Of a stretch of DNA of 64,000 nucleotides, positions 16,370 through 25,740 are shown in pieces. The notes below the pieces were generated by a model that was given only the letters and a program-made list of their open reading frames with translations, was not told the DNA's origin and did no database searches. Made by a program: the position numbers and the translations under genes. The number at the start of each line of letters is the position of its first letter. The first letter of the stretch is position 1. Origin of the DNA: Candidatus Saccharimonadota bacterium (GTDB lineage Bacteria; Patescibacteriota; Saccharimonadia; Saccharimonadales; JAGQMS01); assembly GCA_020428535.1 (NCBI GenBank), contig JAGQMS010000001.1, positions 36,693-100,692 on the forward strand, written 5' to 3'.

Positions 16370-16475
16370 GATGGCGAGTGGCCATGTGTGAGAAATGCCA
16401 GTGGCATTTCGCAAGGGAGTCAACACTTCAAAACTTGTTTTGAAAGAAGTTGCGACGGGGTCGCGGAACGTGACA
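16370..16475. repeat. Structured repeat, copy B (upstream of tRNA-Gln)
   Basis: Second copy of the element at 16219. It starts ATGGCGAGTGGCCA, then GTGTGAG, then an 8-bp stem GAAATGCC-AGT-GGCATTTC (16392-16410), GCAAG, and TTCAAAAC-TT-GTTTTGAA (16427-16444) inside CAAC...GTTG. A GCGAC-GGG-GTCGC hairpin follows. The stem sequences differ from copy A by paired changes, while the AGT and TT loops are identical. Confidence 0.65.
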
Positions 16476-16546
16476 AGAGCGCCTGCAGGCCCTGAGAATT
16501 TCCTCCCACAACGGACCAACTTCGTGCTAAAGTAACAATCAGTTAA

Positions 16547-16621
16547 TGGCGAGTGGCCAAGCGGTAAGGCGCCTGTCTCTGGAACAGGAGATCGTAGGTT
16601 CGAATCCTACCTCGCCAGCCA
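16547..16621 (+). tRNA. tRNA-Gln (anticodon CTG), CCA encoded
   Basis: A complete cloverleaf: acceptor TGGCGAG/CTCGCCA, D-stem GCC/GGC, anticodon stem CCTGT/ACAGG with loop CTCTGGA (anticodon CTG, reads CAG), T-stem GTAGG/CCTAC with loop TTCGAAT, discriminator G and encoded CCA. Its last 18 bases (16604-16621, ATCCTACCTCGCCAGCCA) recur at 25289-25306 and 26329-26346, which suggests that this gene served as an integration target. Confidence 0.95.
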
Positions 16622-16877
16622 AATTTGTTTTATTATATTTTCATCTGTTGAATTGGTTTGGTTATTCTTATCATTTTGAAATGAATTTTTCATTTGTAAA
16701 ATCCTAATCTGTTAATTAAAGTTCGGATCCTATTTGCCGTTTTCGTTCCTCAGAAGAATATTCATTATTAATGTGACTCAGAAGAGAGGGATTGTACAGA
16801 TGTGACTTCAGTACTGATGGTGAGCTTTGAGCCCATCTATGGCATTGGATAAGCGTATACGGTATAATTTGTCAAAG

Positions 16878-19800
16878 ATGCGAGGGTACCATATTAAGAG
16901 ACTATATTCTGGTCTAAGTGCGCTTTTTTTTGGGTTTCTAAGAACGGCAAAAAGAACAGTCGTATTTATCTATGTAATCATAAAGCAATTTGTAGTCCTA
17001 GTTGTAAAGTCCGCTAAGCCAGTAGTCAACCGTTCTTATAGGTTTTTCATGAAGTCCAAGAGCCGACTCTCTAGAAAACTCGTTTCGAGGTATCCTCAAC
17101 TGTCCAGTCCCAAGATGAGGAGAGTTGCAATGCTAGCCAGTAGAGCTGGTATTTTGTCGGTTGTTGCGGTCATGTTGTTGCAGACTGTCAGCTTTGCAGC
17201 CCCAGATTTGAATGATGACTGGGACCTATCCGTTCCTGGCGACTACAGTTATGACAGTGGTATAGAAGTGACAAGTGGTGTCGCCCGATTAAAGGCTCAG
17301 AACTACTCAAACGACGCATCAACAGCTGCGCTCTACCACTTCGACGAATCTGGAGGCTCTAACGTAACAGATAGTTCCTCAAACGGAAATGACGGCACGT
17401 TGGACGGAGGTAGTTTTGTGATTGGCAACCTCAACAACGCTGTTTCTCTTAATGGGACAACCGACTCAATTTCGGCGCCGGATAGTTCAAGTTTGCGGCT
17501 CGGCCAACAGCAAACAATTGAAGCTTGGACAAAATTCAGTAGTGCCTTCAGCTCAACCAGTCACGATAAACGACAGGAAATTATTGATAAGGGTGACTAC
17601 CAGCTGTATTTTGACAATGAAACGGGTAAACTGACCTATGAGCTGGCCGACTCCAACGCAACAACCTGGAGCCAAGTAGCCGGAGACGACATCAACGGCA
17701 GTTGGGACCGAGATGGCAACTTGACCATTGAGTCAGTTAATATCATCGGCACCAATCTTTATGTAGGACTAGGATCTGGCACTGGAGATGCAGAGGTGTG
17801 GCGCTGGAATGGAACAAGTTGGACGCAGATAGGTGGCGACGGGCTAAACAACTGCTGGCCAACCAACACCTTCGAGACGGTTTCTTCCATGGCAAACGAC
17901 GGCACGAACTTATACGTGGGGCTAGGATCTGGTGCCGGTGACGGTGAAGTATGGATGTGGAATGGTACGACATGGACTAAACTTGGCGGTGATGCCATTA
18001 ATGGTAGCTGGCAAGTTAGCGCATTTGAGTATGTATTTTCGCTTAACTATTTTGGCGGCACTTTGTATGCCGGCCTAGGAGCAAGCGCTAACGATGCCGA
18101 AGTCTGGAGCTGGAACGGCACGAGCTGGACGAAAATAGGTGGTGATAGCCTCAATAGTGGTTGGACGACGAACTATGAAACCGTCGCGTCTCTTTCTAAT
18201 GATGGCACTAATTTGTATGCCGGGCTGAGTGCAACAGCAGGTGACGCCGAGGTGTGGAGCTGGAACGGCACGAGCTGGACGAAAATAGGTGGTGACGCGG
18301 TAAACAGTAGTTGGGCGGACACGACATACGAGTACGTACTCAGCATGAATTATTTCGGTGGAAACCTGTATGCCGGCTTGGGCACAACCGCTGGAGATGG
18401 TGAAGTGTGGAGCTGGAATGGAACAAGCTGGACACAGATCGGTGGTGATAGCCTCAATAGCGGCTGGGGTGCAGGCTATGAGGGCGTCTATAGCATGACG
18501 AATGATAGCATCAACCTGTACGCCGGACTCGGAAATAACGCCGGCGACAATGAGGTGTGGCGCTGGAATGGAACAAGCTGGACACAGATCGGTGGTGACG
18601 GACTGAATAGCGGTTTTTCGAACACGCACATATCGGTCAATTCAATGATTTACGGCAACGGTACGCTATATGGGGGCTTGAATAGCTCAAGCGCCACGTT
18701 GTCCGGTCAAGTTTGGTCCTGGAACGGCGCCAGCTGGACACGCATCGGCGGCGACTACGTCAACTTCAGCTGGGGTTTTCGCGGCGTAAGAAGCGTAGAA
18801 GTCCTACAAGTTGCTGGTGACTATTTGTACGCCGGCATGGGCGTGAGTACCGCTGGCAATGCGCTCATTTGGCGTTTTGACGGCAATTCGTGGCAATTCA
18901 TAGGCGGGCAAGGAGTCAATGGGAGCTGGGCGTACGACACCTATGAGACGGTCACCTCGATGAGTAGTCTAAACGGCACTCTCTACGTTGGGCTAGGTTC
19001 AACCGCGAATGACGCGGAGGTATGGAGCTGGAACGGAAGTACCTGGACACAGATCGGTGGTGATAGCCTCAACAGTGGTTGGACGACGAACTTTGAAGAA
19101 ATTAACTCTATGGCTGCCTTTAACGGCATGCTCTATGCGGGACTCGGCAACTCTGCCAATGACGCCGAAGTATGGCGCTGGAATGGCACCAACTGGACGA
19201 AAATCGGTGGTGATAGCCTCAACAGTGGTTGGACGACAAATTTTGAGCGTGTTACGAGCCTGGCCGTTTATAACGACAAACTTGTAGCTGGCCTCGGTTC
19301 AAGCGCTAATGACGCTGAAGTGTGGCAATGGAATGGCACCAGCTGGACGAAAATCGGTGGTGATAGCCTCAACAGTGGTTGGACGACGAACTACGAGCAA
19401 GTAGATTCGCTGACATCTTATGGCTCGTACTTGGCTGCTGGGCTAGGAACAACTGCCGGCGATGCTGAGGTGTGGCTCTGGAACGGTTCGACCTGGGCCA
19501 TGATTGGCGGTGACGGGGTAAATAGCAGCTGGATTGATGGCACTTACGAGCGAGCACGAACCCTGACAGTATTTAATGGTAAACTCTACGCCGGTCTCGG
19601 TAATTCACCGGGTGACGGAGAGGTATGGGAGTACAATGATTCGACCTGGATAAAAATAGCTGGCAATAGTATAAACGGTGGCTGGGGCAACAGTATTGAG
19701 GAAGTGGGTGCCTTCAGTCCGTATAAAGGTCGTCTCTACGCTGGTACCGGCAACACAGCCAACGCTGATGCAGCCGTTTGGGCATATGGCGATAATGGCT

Positions 19801-22800
19801 ATCTACAGTCTTCTATGAGCAGCTTTGACACTAATTGGCATCACATTGCCGCAACGTATGACGGTACATCCATGAAAGTCTATATCGACGGGACACTGGA
19901 CGGTGCACTTACAAAGTCGGTCACTGTCAGCTCTAGCACTAAGGCTTTACTCATTGGCAGCGGCTATGGGGGTCGGGAATTTGGTAAGCCCCGCGCTCGT
20001 TTTACCGGCCAGATCGATGAGTTGCGATTAAGTAACGTGGCGCGCTCCAGTTTCACGACTAAGCCATATGCCACGACCAACCAGCTGATAAGCCCCGCTA
20101 GTAGCGTCCGGCAAACAGGGGTCTGGCACTGGGATACGTTTACCCACACCCAAGCCCCAAGCGGTGGCACCATCACCTATCGGCTATCCAACGACGATGG
20201 CGCCAGTTGGCTGTATTGGGACGGCAGCAGCTGGTCAACATCAGGTGATCCAAACCAAGCAAACACACCAGCGGTTATTGATGCCAACTTTGCAAATTTC
20301 CCCGTTACATTTGACGGTATGAAGTGGCAAGCAGTCCTTAAAGGCAGCGGCGACGAGCAAGTGGCACTTGATGGAGTCAGCGCACAGGCTACTTCAGATA
20401 CGACCGTGCCGTCAGCCAACCCGACCAACATTGTTGCCTACAAAGCATTCGGCGGCAGTACGATTACCTCTGGGGCCTGGACTAATGGCTCGTCGCCATA
20501 CTTTACCTGGGATGCAGGCACCGATGCGGATGCTGGTATATACGGGTACTGCGCGTACCTTGGTACTGACCAGACTGCTGACCCGACCACAACCAAGGGT
20601 CTGCTTGGCACCAGCCCATTGAACACTGGGGGGCAGTGCGCCTTTGTGGTCGGTGGCACGTCCCTCGATTTAGCAACTGCAGGTTATCTGGCGAGCCCCC
20701 TGACCAGCAGCAACAGCAACTACTACCTAAATTTGCGGTCGATCGATAAAGCCGGCAACGTCACTGCTAGTTCGTTTCAATTTACTTTCAAGTTTGATAA
20801 CACACCGCCAGATAATCCAGGCTTTATTACGGCTCCTTCTGGCTTTATCAATACAAAACTGGTTGAGATGACCTGGCCTACCAGTGGGGGTAGCGTGGCA
20901 AGTGATACAAACTCCGGTGTAGCTGGTATGCAGTATCGAATAGGTAGCGGTGGTGTTTGGTATGGAGATAGTCATAGCGGCACCGGCGACATATCCGACC
21001 TCCTAGTAAATGACGGAAGTTATACGACACAAGACCCCATCGACTTTGATGCGTTAGTCGAAGGCATTAATACGGTGTACTTCCGTACTTGGGATGTCGC
21101 TGGCAACTACACGACCACCTATGTAACCGCAACACTCAAGATAAACACCAGCGGCGCACCAAGCGAACCGAATAATCTGATTGCTTCACCAACCTCAAAC
21201 ACCACTAACTCATTCGGCTTTGACTGGGACGCACCAACCACATATGTTGGCGATGTCGATAACATTACGTATTGCTACACCGTAAACACACTTCCATCTG
21301 TTGCTACTTGTAGTTATACTGGAGCTGGTTCCACAGAATTAACGGTCGGGCCGTATGCGACTCAACCTGGCATCAATACACTCTACGTTGTCGCTCGTGA
21401 TGAGTCGAGTAACATAAATTATGCAAACTATGCTTCAGCTACTTTCACCGCCAACACCGTCGCGCCCGGCATCCCGCTCAACACCGACATAGTTGATGTG
21501 TCAATAAAGAATACCAGTAATTGGCGATTGGCAATTACATGGGATCCGCCGTCAAGCGTGGGCGAAGGCATATCCAGCTATCGAATTTATCGCTCGACGG
21601 ATAATGCTACCTTCAGTCAGGTTGGTACGAGTTCCAGCACGACCTACATCGATGCTGGCCTATCGCAACAAACCTACTACTACCAAGTTGCCGCGTGCGA
21701 CAGTACTAACAACTGTGGTGCTGTCGGCACCACCGTGAGCGAGTACCCAACCGGTAAGTTTACGAGCCCTGCAACGCTTGTCAGCGGACCGTCTGTTGGC
21801 GGAGTTACCACCAGACGTTCAACCATCAACTGGAGTACTGATCGAGCCAGTGATTCAAAGATTGCTATTGGTACAAAAAGTGGCCAGTATAGTGCCACCG
21901 AAATAGGTAATTCCAACCAAGTATCCGCCCACGAAATTGAACTAGATAATTTATCTCCCGGAACAACTTATTATTACCGTGCAAAATGGACGGATGAAGA
22001 TGGAAATACTGGAACAAGCCAAGAGCAAACCTTCACCACCTCGCCAGCTCCTGTCATTAAAGAAGCGAGCGTGAGTGACGTTGGTCTAAGTGGCGGGACG
22101 ATTAGCTTTACCACCAAAGGCGCTACCAAAGCAATTATTTACTACGGCGCCAGTGAGTCATTTGGCGGTTATAAAGAAATTAACACTTCCGTTGAAGAAT
22201 CACGATATGAAGTAAGGCTAGATGGGCTCAGTGATGGTACAAAGTATTTTTACATGATTTCTGCTATCGATGCCGAAGAAGCAGAATATCGCGGAAACAT
22301 CGATTCGTTTAGCACGCCTCCAAGCCCACGAATCTTTAACTTGCGCTTCCAGCCAGTAGACGGTGAACCAACCAGCACCCAGCGTGTTACTTGGCAAACA
22401 AATGTACCGGCTACCAGTCAGATATCATACGCAATTGTTAACGGCTCTCCACAGGAAATTCAAAATTCTGAGCTAAAAGTTGAACACGAGATTATCATAC
22501 AAGATCTTCTTGATGATAGCGAATACGCTCTGACAGCCCAAAGCCGTGACGCTGATGGAAATTTGGCTACATCTGATCGACAGGCGTTCCGCACAGCTCT
22601 GGATACAAGACCACCTAAAATTAGTGATATTGTTGTCGAATCTTCTGTTCGTGGATCTGGATCGGAGGCGAGGGGGCAAATAGTGGTTTCCTGGCGCACT
22701 GATGAACCGTCCACAAGTCAAGTTGCTTATACCGAAGGTTCGGACGCGCAGGTGTTTAACAGTAAAACAGCTGAAGACAGCCGCTTGACTACAGAACATA

Positions 22801-22973
22801 TTGTGATAATTTCTTCTCTTCCGACTTCTCGGGTATTCAGCGTGCAACCACTGTCTTCAGACGCTGCTGCCAATGAAGGAGTAGGAGAAACGCAGACAGT
22901 CATTATTGGCCGTGCTTCCGATAGTGCCCTTACGGTCGTATTCAACACACTTAAATCATTGTTTGGGTTCTAA
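16878..22973 (+). CDS. Giant surface protein with split LamG, 13-14 internal repeats and Fn3-like domains
   Basis: This is a protein of about 2030 residues, probably exported. A long basic N-terminus (about 90 residues) precedes one hydrophobic segment (GILSVVAVMLLQTVSFA) that ends like a signal peptide. The first half of a LamG/concanavalin-like domain follows (YHFDESGG, NAVSLNGTTD, IEAWTKFS). Then come 13 full and one partial repeat of about 55 residues with the core LYAGLG-(6)-EVW-WNGTSWTKIGGD (about residues 255-975). The second half of the LamG domain (WHHIAATYDGTSMKVYIDG) comes after the repeats. Several Fn3-like domains complete the chain. The start is uncertain: ATG 16878 lies 9 nt after TATAAT, ATG 16839 is in frame. 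Base composition is more GC-rich than that of neighbouring genes. Confidence 0.85.
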   Translation: MRGYHIKRLYSGLSALFFGFLRTAKRTVVFIYVIIKQFVVLVVKSAKPVVNRSYRFFMKSKSRLSRKLVSRYPQLSSPKMRRVAMLASRAGILSVVAVMLLQTVSFAAPDLNDDWDLSVPGDYSYDSGIEVTSGVARLKAQNYSNDASTAALYHFDESGGSNVTDSSSNGNDGTLDGGSFVIGNLNNAVSLNGTTDSISAPDSSSLRLGQQQTIEAWTKFSSAFSSTSHDKRQEIIDKGDYQLYFDNETGKLTYELADSNATTWSQVAGDDINGSWDRDGNLTIESVNIIGTNLYVGLGSGTGDAEVWRWNGTSWTQIGGDGLNNCWPTNTFETVSSMANDGTNLYVGLGSGAGDGEVWMWNGTTWTKLGGDAINGSWQVSAFEYVFSLNYFGGTLYAGLGASANDAEVWSWNGTSWTKIGGDSLNSGWTTNYETVASLSNDGTNLYAGLSATAGDAEVWSWNGTSWTKIGGDAVNSSWADTTYEYVLSMNYFGGNLYAGLGTTAGDGEVWSWNGTSWTQIGGDSLNSGWGAGYEGVYSMTNDSINLYAGLGNNAGDNEVWRWNGTSWTQIGGDGLNSGFSNTHISVNSMIYGNGTLYGGLNSSSATLSGQVWSWNGASWTRIGGDYVNFSWGFRGVRSVEVLQVAGDYLYAGMGVSTAGNALIWRFDGNSWQFIGGQGVNGSWAYDTYETVTSMSSLNGTLYVGLGSTANDAEVWSWNGSTWTQIGGDSLNSGWTTNFEEINSMAAFNGMLYAGLGNSANDAEVWRWNGTNWTKIGGDSLNSGWTTNFERVTSLAVYNDKLVAGLGSSANDAEVWQWNGTSWTKIGGDSLNSGWTTNYEQVDSLTSYGSYLAAGLGTTAGDAEVWLWNGSTWAMIGGDGVNSSWIDGTYERARTLTVFNGKLYAGLGNSPGDGEVWEYNDSTWIKIAGNSINGGWGNSIEEVGAFSPYKGRLYAGTGNTANADAAVWAYGDNGYLQSSMSSFDTNWHHIAATYDGTSMKVYIDGTLDGALTKSVTVSSSTKALLIGSGYGGREFGKPRARFTGQIDELRLSNVARSSFTTKPYATTNQLISPASSVRQTGVWHWDTFTHTQAPSGGTITYRLSNDDGASWLYWDGSSWSTSGDPNQANTPAVIDANFANFPVTFDGMKWQAVLKGSGDEQVALDGVSAQATSDTTVPSANPTNIVAYKAFGGSTITSGAWTNGSSPYFTWDAGTDADAGIYGYCAYLGTDQTADPTTTKGLLGTSPLNTGGQCAFVVGGTSLDLATAGYLASPLTSSNSNYYLNLRSIDKAGNVTASSFQFTFKFDNTPPDNPGFITAPSGFINTKLVEMTWPTSGGSVASDTNSGVAGMQYRIGSGGVWYGDSHSGTGDISDLLVNDGSYTTQDPIDFDALVEGINTVYFRTWDVAGNYTTTYVTATLKINTSGAPSEPNNLIASPTSNTTNSFGFDWDAPTTYVGDVDNITYCYTVNTLPSVATCSYTGAGSTELTVGPYATQPGINTLYVVARDESSNINYANYASATFTANTVAPGIPLNTDIVDVSIKNTSNWRLAITWDPPSSVGEGISSYRIYRSTDNATFSQVGTSSSTTYIDAGLSQQTYYYQVAACDSTNNCGAVGTTVSEYPTGKFTSPATLVSGPSVGGVTTRRSTINWSTDRASDSKIAIGTKSGQYSATEIGNSNQVSAHEIELDNLSPGTTYYYRAKWTDEDGNTGTSQEQTFTTSPAPVIKEASVSDVGLSGGTISFTTKGATKAIIYYGASESFGGYKEINTSVEESRYEVRLDGLSDGTKYFYMISAIDAEEAEYRGNIDSFSTPPSPRIFNLRFQPVDGEPTSTQRVTWQTNVPATSQISYAIVNGSPQEIQNSELKVEHEIIIQDLLDDSEYALTAQSRDADGNLATSDRQAFRTALDTRPPKISDIVVESSVRGSGSEARGQIVVSWRTDEPSTSQVAYTEGSDAQVFNSKTAEDSRLTTEHIVIISSLPTSRVFSVQPLSSDAAANEGVGETQTVIIGRASDSALTVVFNTLKSLFGF

Positions 22974-22976
22974 CTA

Positions 22977-23750
22977 ATGAAGCGAGAGATACTATATGAA
23001 GTTGATGGCGTGGCCCTAGACTTCAGTGTAGGCGAGCAGCATGTTACCGCTGTCCAAAAAGGCAGTATATTCATCCCGAAAAGTGAGATTACTATTATTT
23101 TCGGCCCTTCAGGTAGTGGCAAATCGAGCTTGCTTAATATTCTTTCCGGTCTTCAAAAGCCAACTTCAGGCAGTATGAAATATAAATCTGAAAATATATA
23201 CACCAGTAACCAAGATAGTCTTGCATATTACCGCGCCCACGAACTTGGCATAATCTATCAGACAAACTACTGGGTCAAAAGTCTAGATGTTCTCGACAAT
23301 GTTGCACTTCCCCTTTATTTTCTTGGCTACTCAAGAGCTGATGCGCACGACAAGGCTCGTAGTGCTCTTGAGCGGGTAAATATGCAGAGCTACACCCACA
23401 AATACCCGTATCTGCTTTCTGGTGGTGAGCAGCAACGCATCGCCTTTGCACGAGCAATAGTTAACGATGCTCCTGTGATAATTGCAGATGAACCAACGGG
23501 TAATCTGGACAGCAAAAACGGCGACCGAGTTATCGAATTATTTACCGAGTTTCAACAAAACGAAGGCAAAACTATTATCCTGGTAACGCACAACCTAGAG
23601 TATCTGCCCATAGCCCAGCATCTAGTACAGATACAAGACGGAAAAATGACTCAAATTGAGCACAAAGACATAACGCCAACGGTGAAACAGCTGCTCAGTG
23701 ACGTACAAAACCGCATTAGCACTCTTGCTGCGAAAGGTGCAAAGAAATGA
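22977..23750 (+). CDS. ABC transporter ATPase, MacB/LolD type
   Basis: This 257-residue ATPase has Walker [10 protein letters not shown] (43-51), signature [15 protein letters not shown] (about 141-155), Walker [14 protein letters not shown] and a switch histidine in LVTHNLEYL. The sequence class is that of LolD/MacB/FtsE ATPases, which power membrane proteins without a transport channel. It starts 3 nt after the giant surface protein gene and overlaps the permease by 4 nt, so the three probably form one operon. Export or release of the surface protein is a reasonable guess. Confidence 0.93.
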   Translation: MKREILYEVDGVALDFSVGEQHVTAVQKGSIFIPKSEITIIFGPSGSGKSSLLNILSGLQKPTSGSMKYKSENIYTSNQDSLAYYRAHELGIIYQTNYWVKSLDVLDNVALPLYFLGYSRADAHDKARSALERVNMQSYTHKYPYLLSGGEQQRIAFARAIVNDAPVIIADEPTGNLDSKNGDRVIELFTEFQQNEGKTIILVTHNLEYLPIAQHLVQIQDGKMTQIEHKDITPTVKQLLSDVQNRISTLAAKGAKK

Positions 23751-24964
23751 TGCGAAATACCCGCGGCGTTGACCGAAAAATCCTGCTGATGATAGCTTAT
23801 CGTAACCTCGTAAGCAAAAAACTGCGTACCGCACTCACTCTTTTTGGCATAGCAATCGGCATTGGGTCAATATATTTTTTGCTTTCATTTGGACTAGGTT
23901 TACAAAATATCGTCACCAACGAAGTGATTGGAAATCAATCCATAAAAACTATCGACGTTACAACACCAAATTCTCGTATCATTAAGCTTGATGACATCAC
24001 CAACCAGCGTGTCGGTGACATAGCTGAAGTCACAACACTTGGCAAGGCATACTTTTATCCCGGAAGTTTTCGGCTCAGCAATTCAGAATCTGATGCAATT
24101 GTCTACGGCATAGATGAAGGCTACGAACAGTTAACTTACCTTGATGTCATTGAAGGGGTATTGCCTACTCAAGCAGGCGATATTAAAAACCCGATAATAA
24201 TAAACATTGCCGCGCTCGAATCAATCGGGTTATCCAGTAACCCGAGCGCAGTCTTGGGTCAAACGCTTTCCATCCAGGTTCCTCTCGAAAAAGTAAGCGA
24301 TAATCTGGAAGCATTGAAGCAAGAATTCACCGTAGCTGGCATAATTAGCTCTGGAGGAGGTCCTGAAGTGTTTGTGCTGAGCAATGTATTTCGAGAGCTA
24401 GGTGTTGACGCTGCGACACAGCTAAAAGTAGGCGTCAAAGATGTTGCCAGTATTGAAATGGTTCGCTCACAAATTGAAAGTTTTGGGCTAGAGACACAAT
24501 CTCCAGCTGATACGGTCGAAGAAATCAACACTATTTTTCGCTACTTTAACTTTATGCTGCTTGGTTTCGGTGGTATCGGCATGATTATTGCAGTATTGGG
24601 CATGTTCAATACCTTGACCATATCGCTGCTTGAGCGCACCAAAGAAATTGGTCTGATGGTGTCCCTGGGCGCCCGCTCGATTGATATGCGACTTTTGTTT
24701 GTGTTTGAGGCCGTGTTGTTGTCATTGTTCGGCGCCGTACTGGGTATTGTTGGGGCTACAGTGCTTAGTGCACTTGTCAACTGGCTGCTTAACCTGCTAG
24801 CCGGAACGCGTGGTGTCGATGGTACCTTTTGGCTGTTTTCATATCCGTGGTGGTTGTTCGTGGGCGCGATCTTGTTTATGCTTTTTGTTGGATTCGTTGT
24901 AGTATGGTTGCCAGCCCGCCGAGCAGAAAAAATCAACCCAATAGACGCGCTACGCAGAGAATAA
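23747..24964 (+). CDS. ABC transporter permease, MacB/FtsX type
   Basis: This 405-residue membrane protein has an N-terminal segment (LRTALTLFGIAIGIGSIYFLLSFGLGL), a large extracytoplasmic domain (about 60-270), and three C-terminal segments, the first beginning with MLLGFGGIGMIIAVLGMFNTL. The ending LPARRAEKINPIDALRRE is typical of the MacB/FtsX family. Such permeases act mechanically on partner proteins or export peptides. It overlaps its ATPase gene by 4 nt. Confidence 0.92.
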   Translation: MMRNTRGVDRKILLMIAYRNLVSKKLRTALTLFGIAIGIGSIYFLLSFGLGLQNIVTNEVIGNQSIKTIDVTTPNSRIIKLDDITNQRVGDIAEVTTLGKAYFYPGSFRLSNSESDAIVYGIDEGYEQLTYLDVIEGVLPTQAGDIKNPIIINIAALESIGLSSNPSAVLGQTLSIQVPLEKVSDNLEALKQEFTVAGIISSGGGPEVFVLSNVFRELGVDAATQLKVGVKDVASIEMVRSQIESFGLETQSPADTVEEINTIFRYFNFMLLGFGGIGMIIAVLGMFNTLTISLLERTKEIGLMVSLGARSIDMRLLFVFEAVLLSLFGAVLGIVGATVLSALVNWLLNLLAGTRGVDGTFWLFSYPWWLFVGAILFMLFVGFVVVWLPARRAEKINPIDALRRE

Positions 24965-25134
24965 TAAAATCTAGTTGAGCCGTATAAAGCTCCTATTTTC
25001 AATAACACAACGAACACTGAGCTGATAAAAATAGCCAAAAAGCGAATCCACTGTTTTATCTCCTGTCTCCTAACATCTAGCACTTCTTCAACCTCATTAG
25101 AGTCGAATTCAGTTATATTAACGTCCTTGATGCC
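24965..25134. other. Intergenic segment with a possible gene remnant on the minus strand
   Basis: No convincing plus-strand gene. On the minus strand a frame reads VEEVLDVRRQEIKQWIRFLA followed by a hydrophobic stretch that looks like a membrane segment. It then runs on into the antisense of the permease gene without its own stop and has no SD. It may be the stub of a gene cut when the island formed. Confidence 0.3.
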
Positions 25135-25306
25135 CAGCCAAGAAAATGCGGTTAGGTCTGCAAGACCTAGCCGCATTTTCTTAGTTAGCGTAGCTAACGG
25201 ATTCGAACCGTACGGCAAAGCCGAGGTTCGCATTCCAGTCACAGCCCCTAGCTACATTGTAGCGGGCGGCTGGATTGGAATTACTTTTATCCTACCTCGC
25301 CAGCCA
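25135..25306. repeat. Attachment-like repeat, copy 1
   Basis: About 172 bp, starting and ending with CAGCCA. Order inside: a near-perfect long hairpin (AAGAAAATGCGG...CCGCATTTTCTT), a T-arm-like stem ACGG-ATTCGAA-CCGT, a CGGC-AAA-GCCG stem, GCTAC-ATT-GTAGC, and finally ATCCTACCTCGCCAGCCA, identical to the 3' end of tRNA-Gln. The copy at 26174 is over 90 per cent identical by eye. This looks like the right boundary of the island that begins at tRNA-Gln. Confidence 0.75.
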
Positions 25307-25349
25307 CGCTAAATTCGAACTTAAGTCAAATATGTATTTACGTTATTGT

Positions 25350-25540
25350 TATAATTAGTATGCCTGGTTGTCCGTAAAACTATGGTCAGGCTAATATCTT
25401 AATTATATTGAGCTATTAGCCCGGCCATAGAAACCAGCTTATTGCAAGGAAGGTTGGGCAACGGTATCCAAGGTTTTAGACCTGTATGCTCAGCCAAAAT
25501 AAATGTACCACGTCCAATAGGATGTGGTACATTTATTTTA
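25350..25540 (+). ncRNA. Putative small structured RNA between two attachment-like repeats
   Basis: An extended -10 (TGT-TATAAT, 25350-25355) precedes about 180 nt without a usable reading frame. The RNA can form CTATGG...CCATAG enclosing CTAATA...TATTAG, and further stems. It ends in a very strong hairpin, AAAATAAATGTACCAC (25496-25511) with GTGGTACATTTATTTT (25524-25539). Promoter, compact folding and terminator together suggest an independent RNA gene. I do not recognise a family. Confidence 0.5.
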
Positions 25541-25671
25541 AGGTTCTGGCCAGGCTAGGATTTGAACCGTATTTTATCGAAGATAAAAAGGTTTGGTGAA
25601 GCGTAGCGCAGAAAAGAAAGCACTATAAGTATTTTCTTTTCAAGCAAGCGGAAAGGGGAAACCGCCAGCCA
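25491..25671. repeat. Attachment-like repeat, copy 2 (diverged)
   Basis: The same order as copy 1 with different bases: CAGCCA, long hairpin (25496-25539), T-arm-like GGATTTGAACCGTA (about 25557-25570), stem TTTTATC-GAA-GATAAAA, stem AAAAGAAA...TTTCTTTT, GCGG...CCGC, and CGCCAGCCA at the end. The stems are conserved in position but not in sequence. The 30 bp after its end (GCATAAG-ACTAT-GTTTTCC-TGGTGT) recur after copy 3. Confidence 0.6.
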
Positions 25672-25740
25672 AGCATAAGCACTATGGTTTTCCATGGTGT
25701 TTTTGCTTGTATATAAAAATATAAAAGTTACACTTTTCGC

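Noticed and set aside
18075..18629. 184-residue minus-strand frame with internal repeats.
   Set aside because: It is the antisense image of the repeats of the giant surface protein.
24541..25242. 233-residue minus-strand frame.
   Set aside because: Most of it is antisense to the ABC permease. Only the first part might be a gene remnant and it has no start signal.
25201..25290. A tRNA gene on the minus strand inside repeat 1 (GTAGCTA...TAGCTAC ends and a TTCGAAT loop).
   Set aside because: The anticodon arm is a 3-nt loop hairpin and the D-arm does not fold properly. It is treated as part of the attachment-like repeat.
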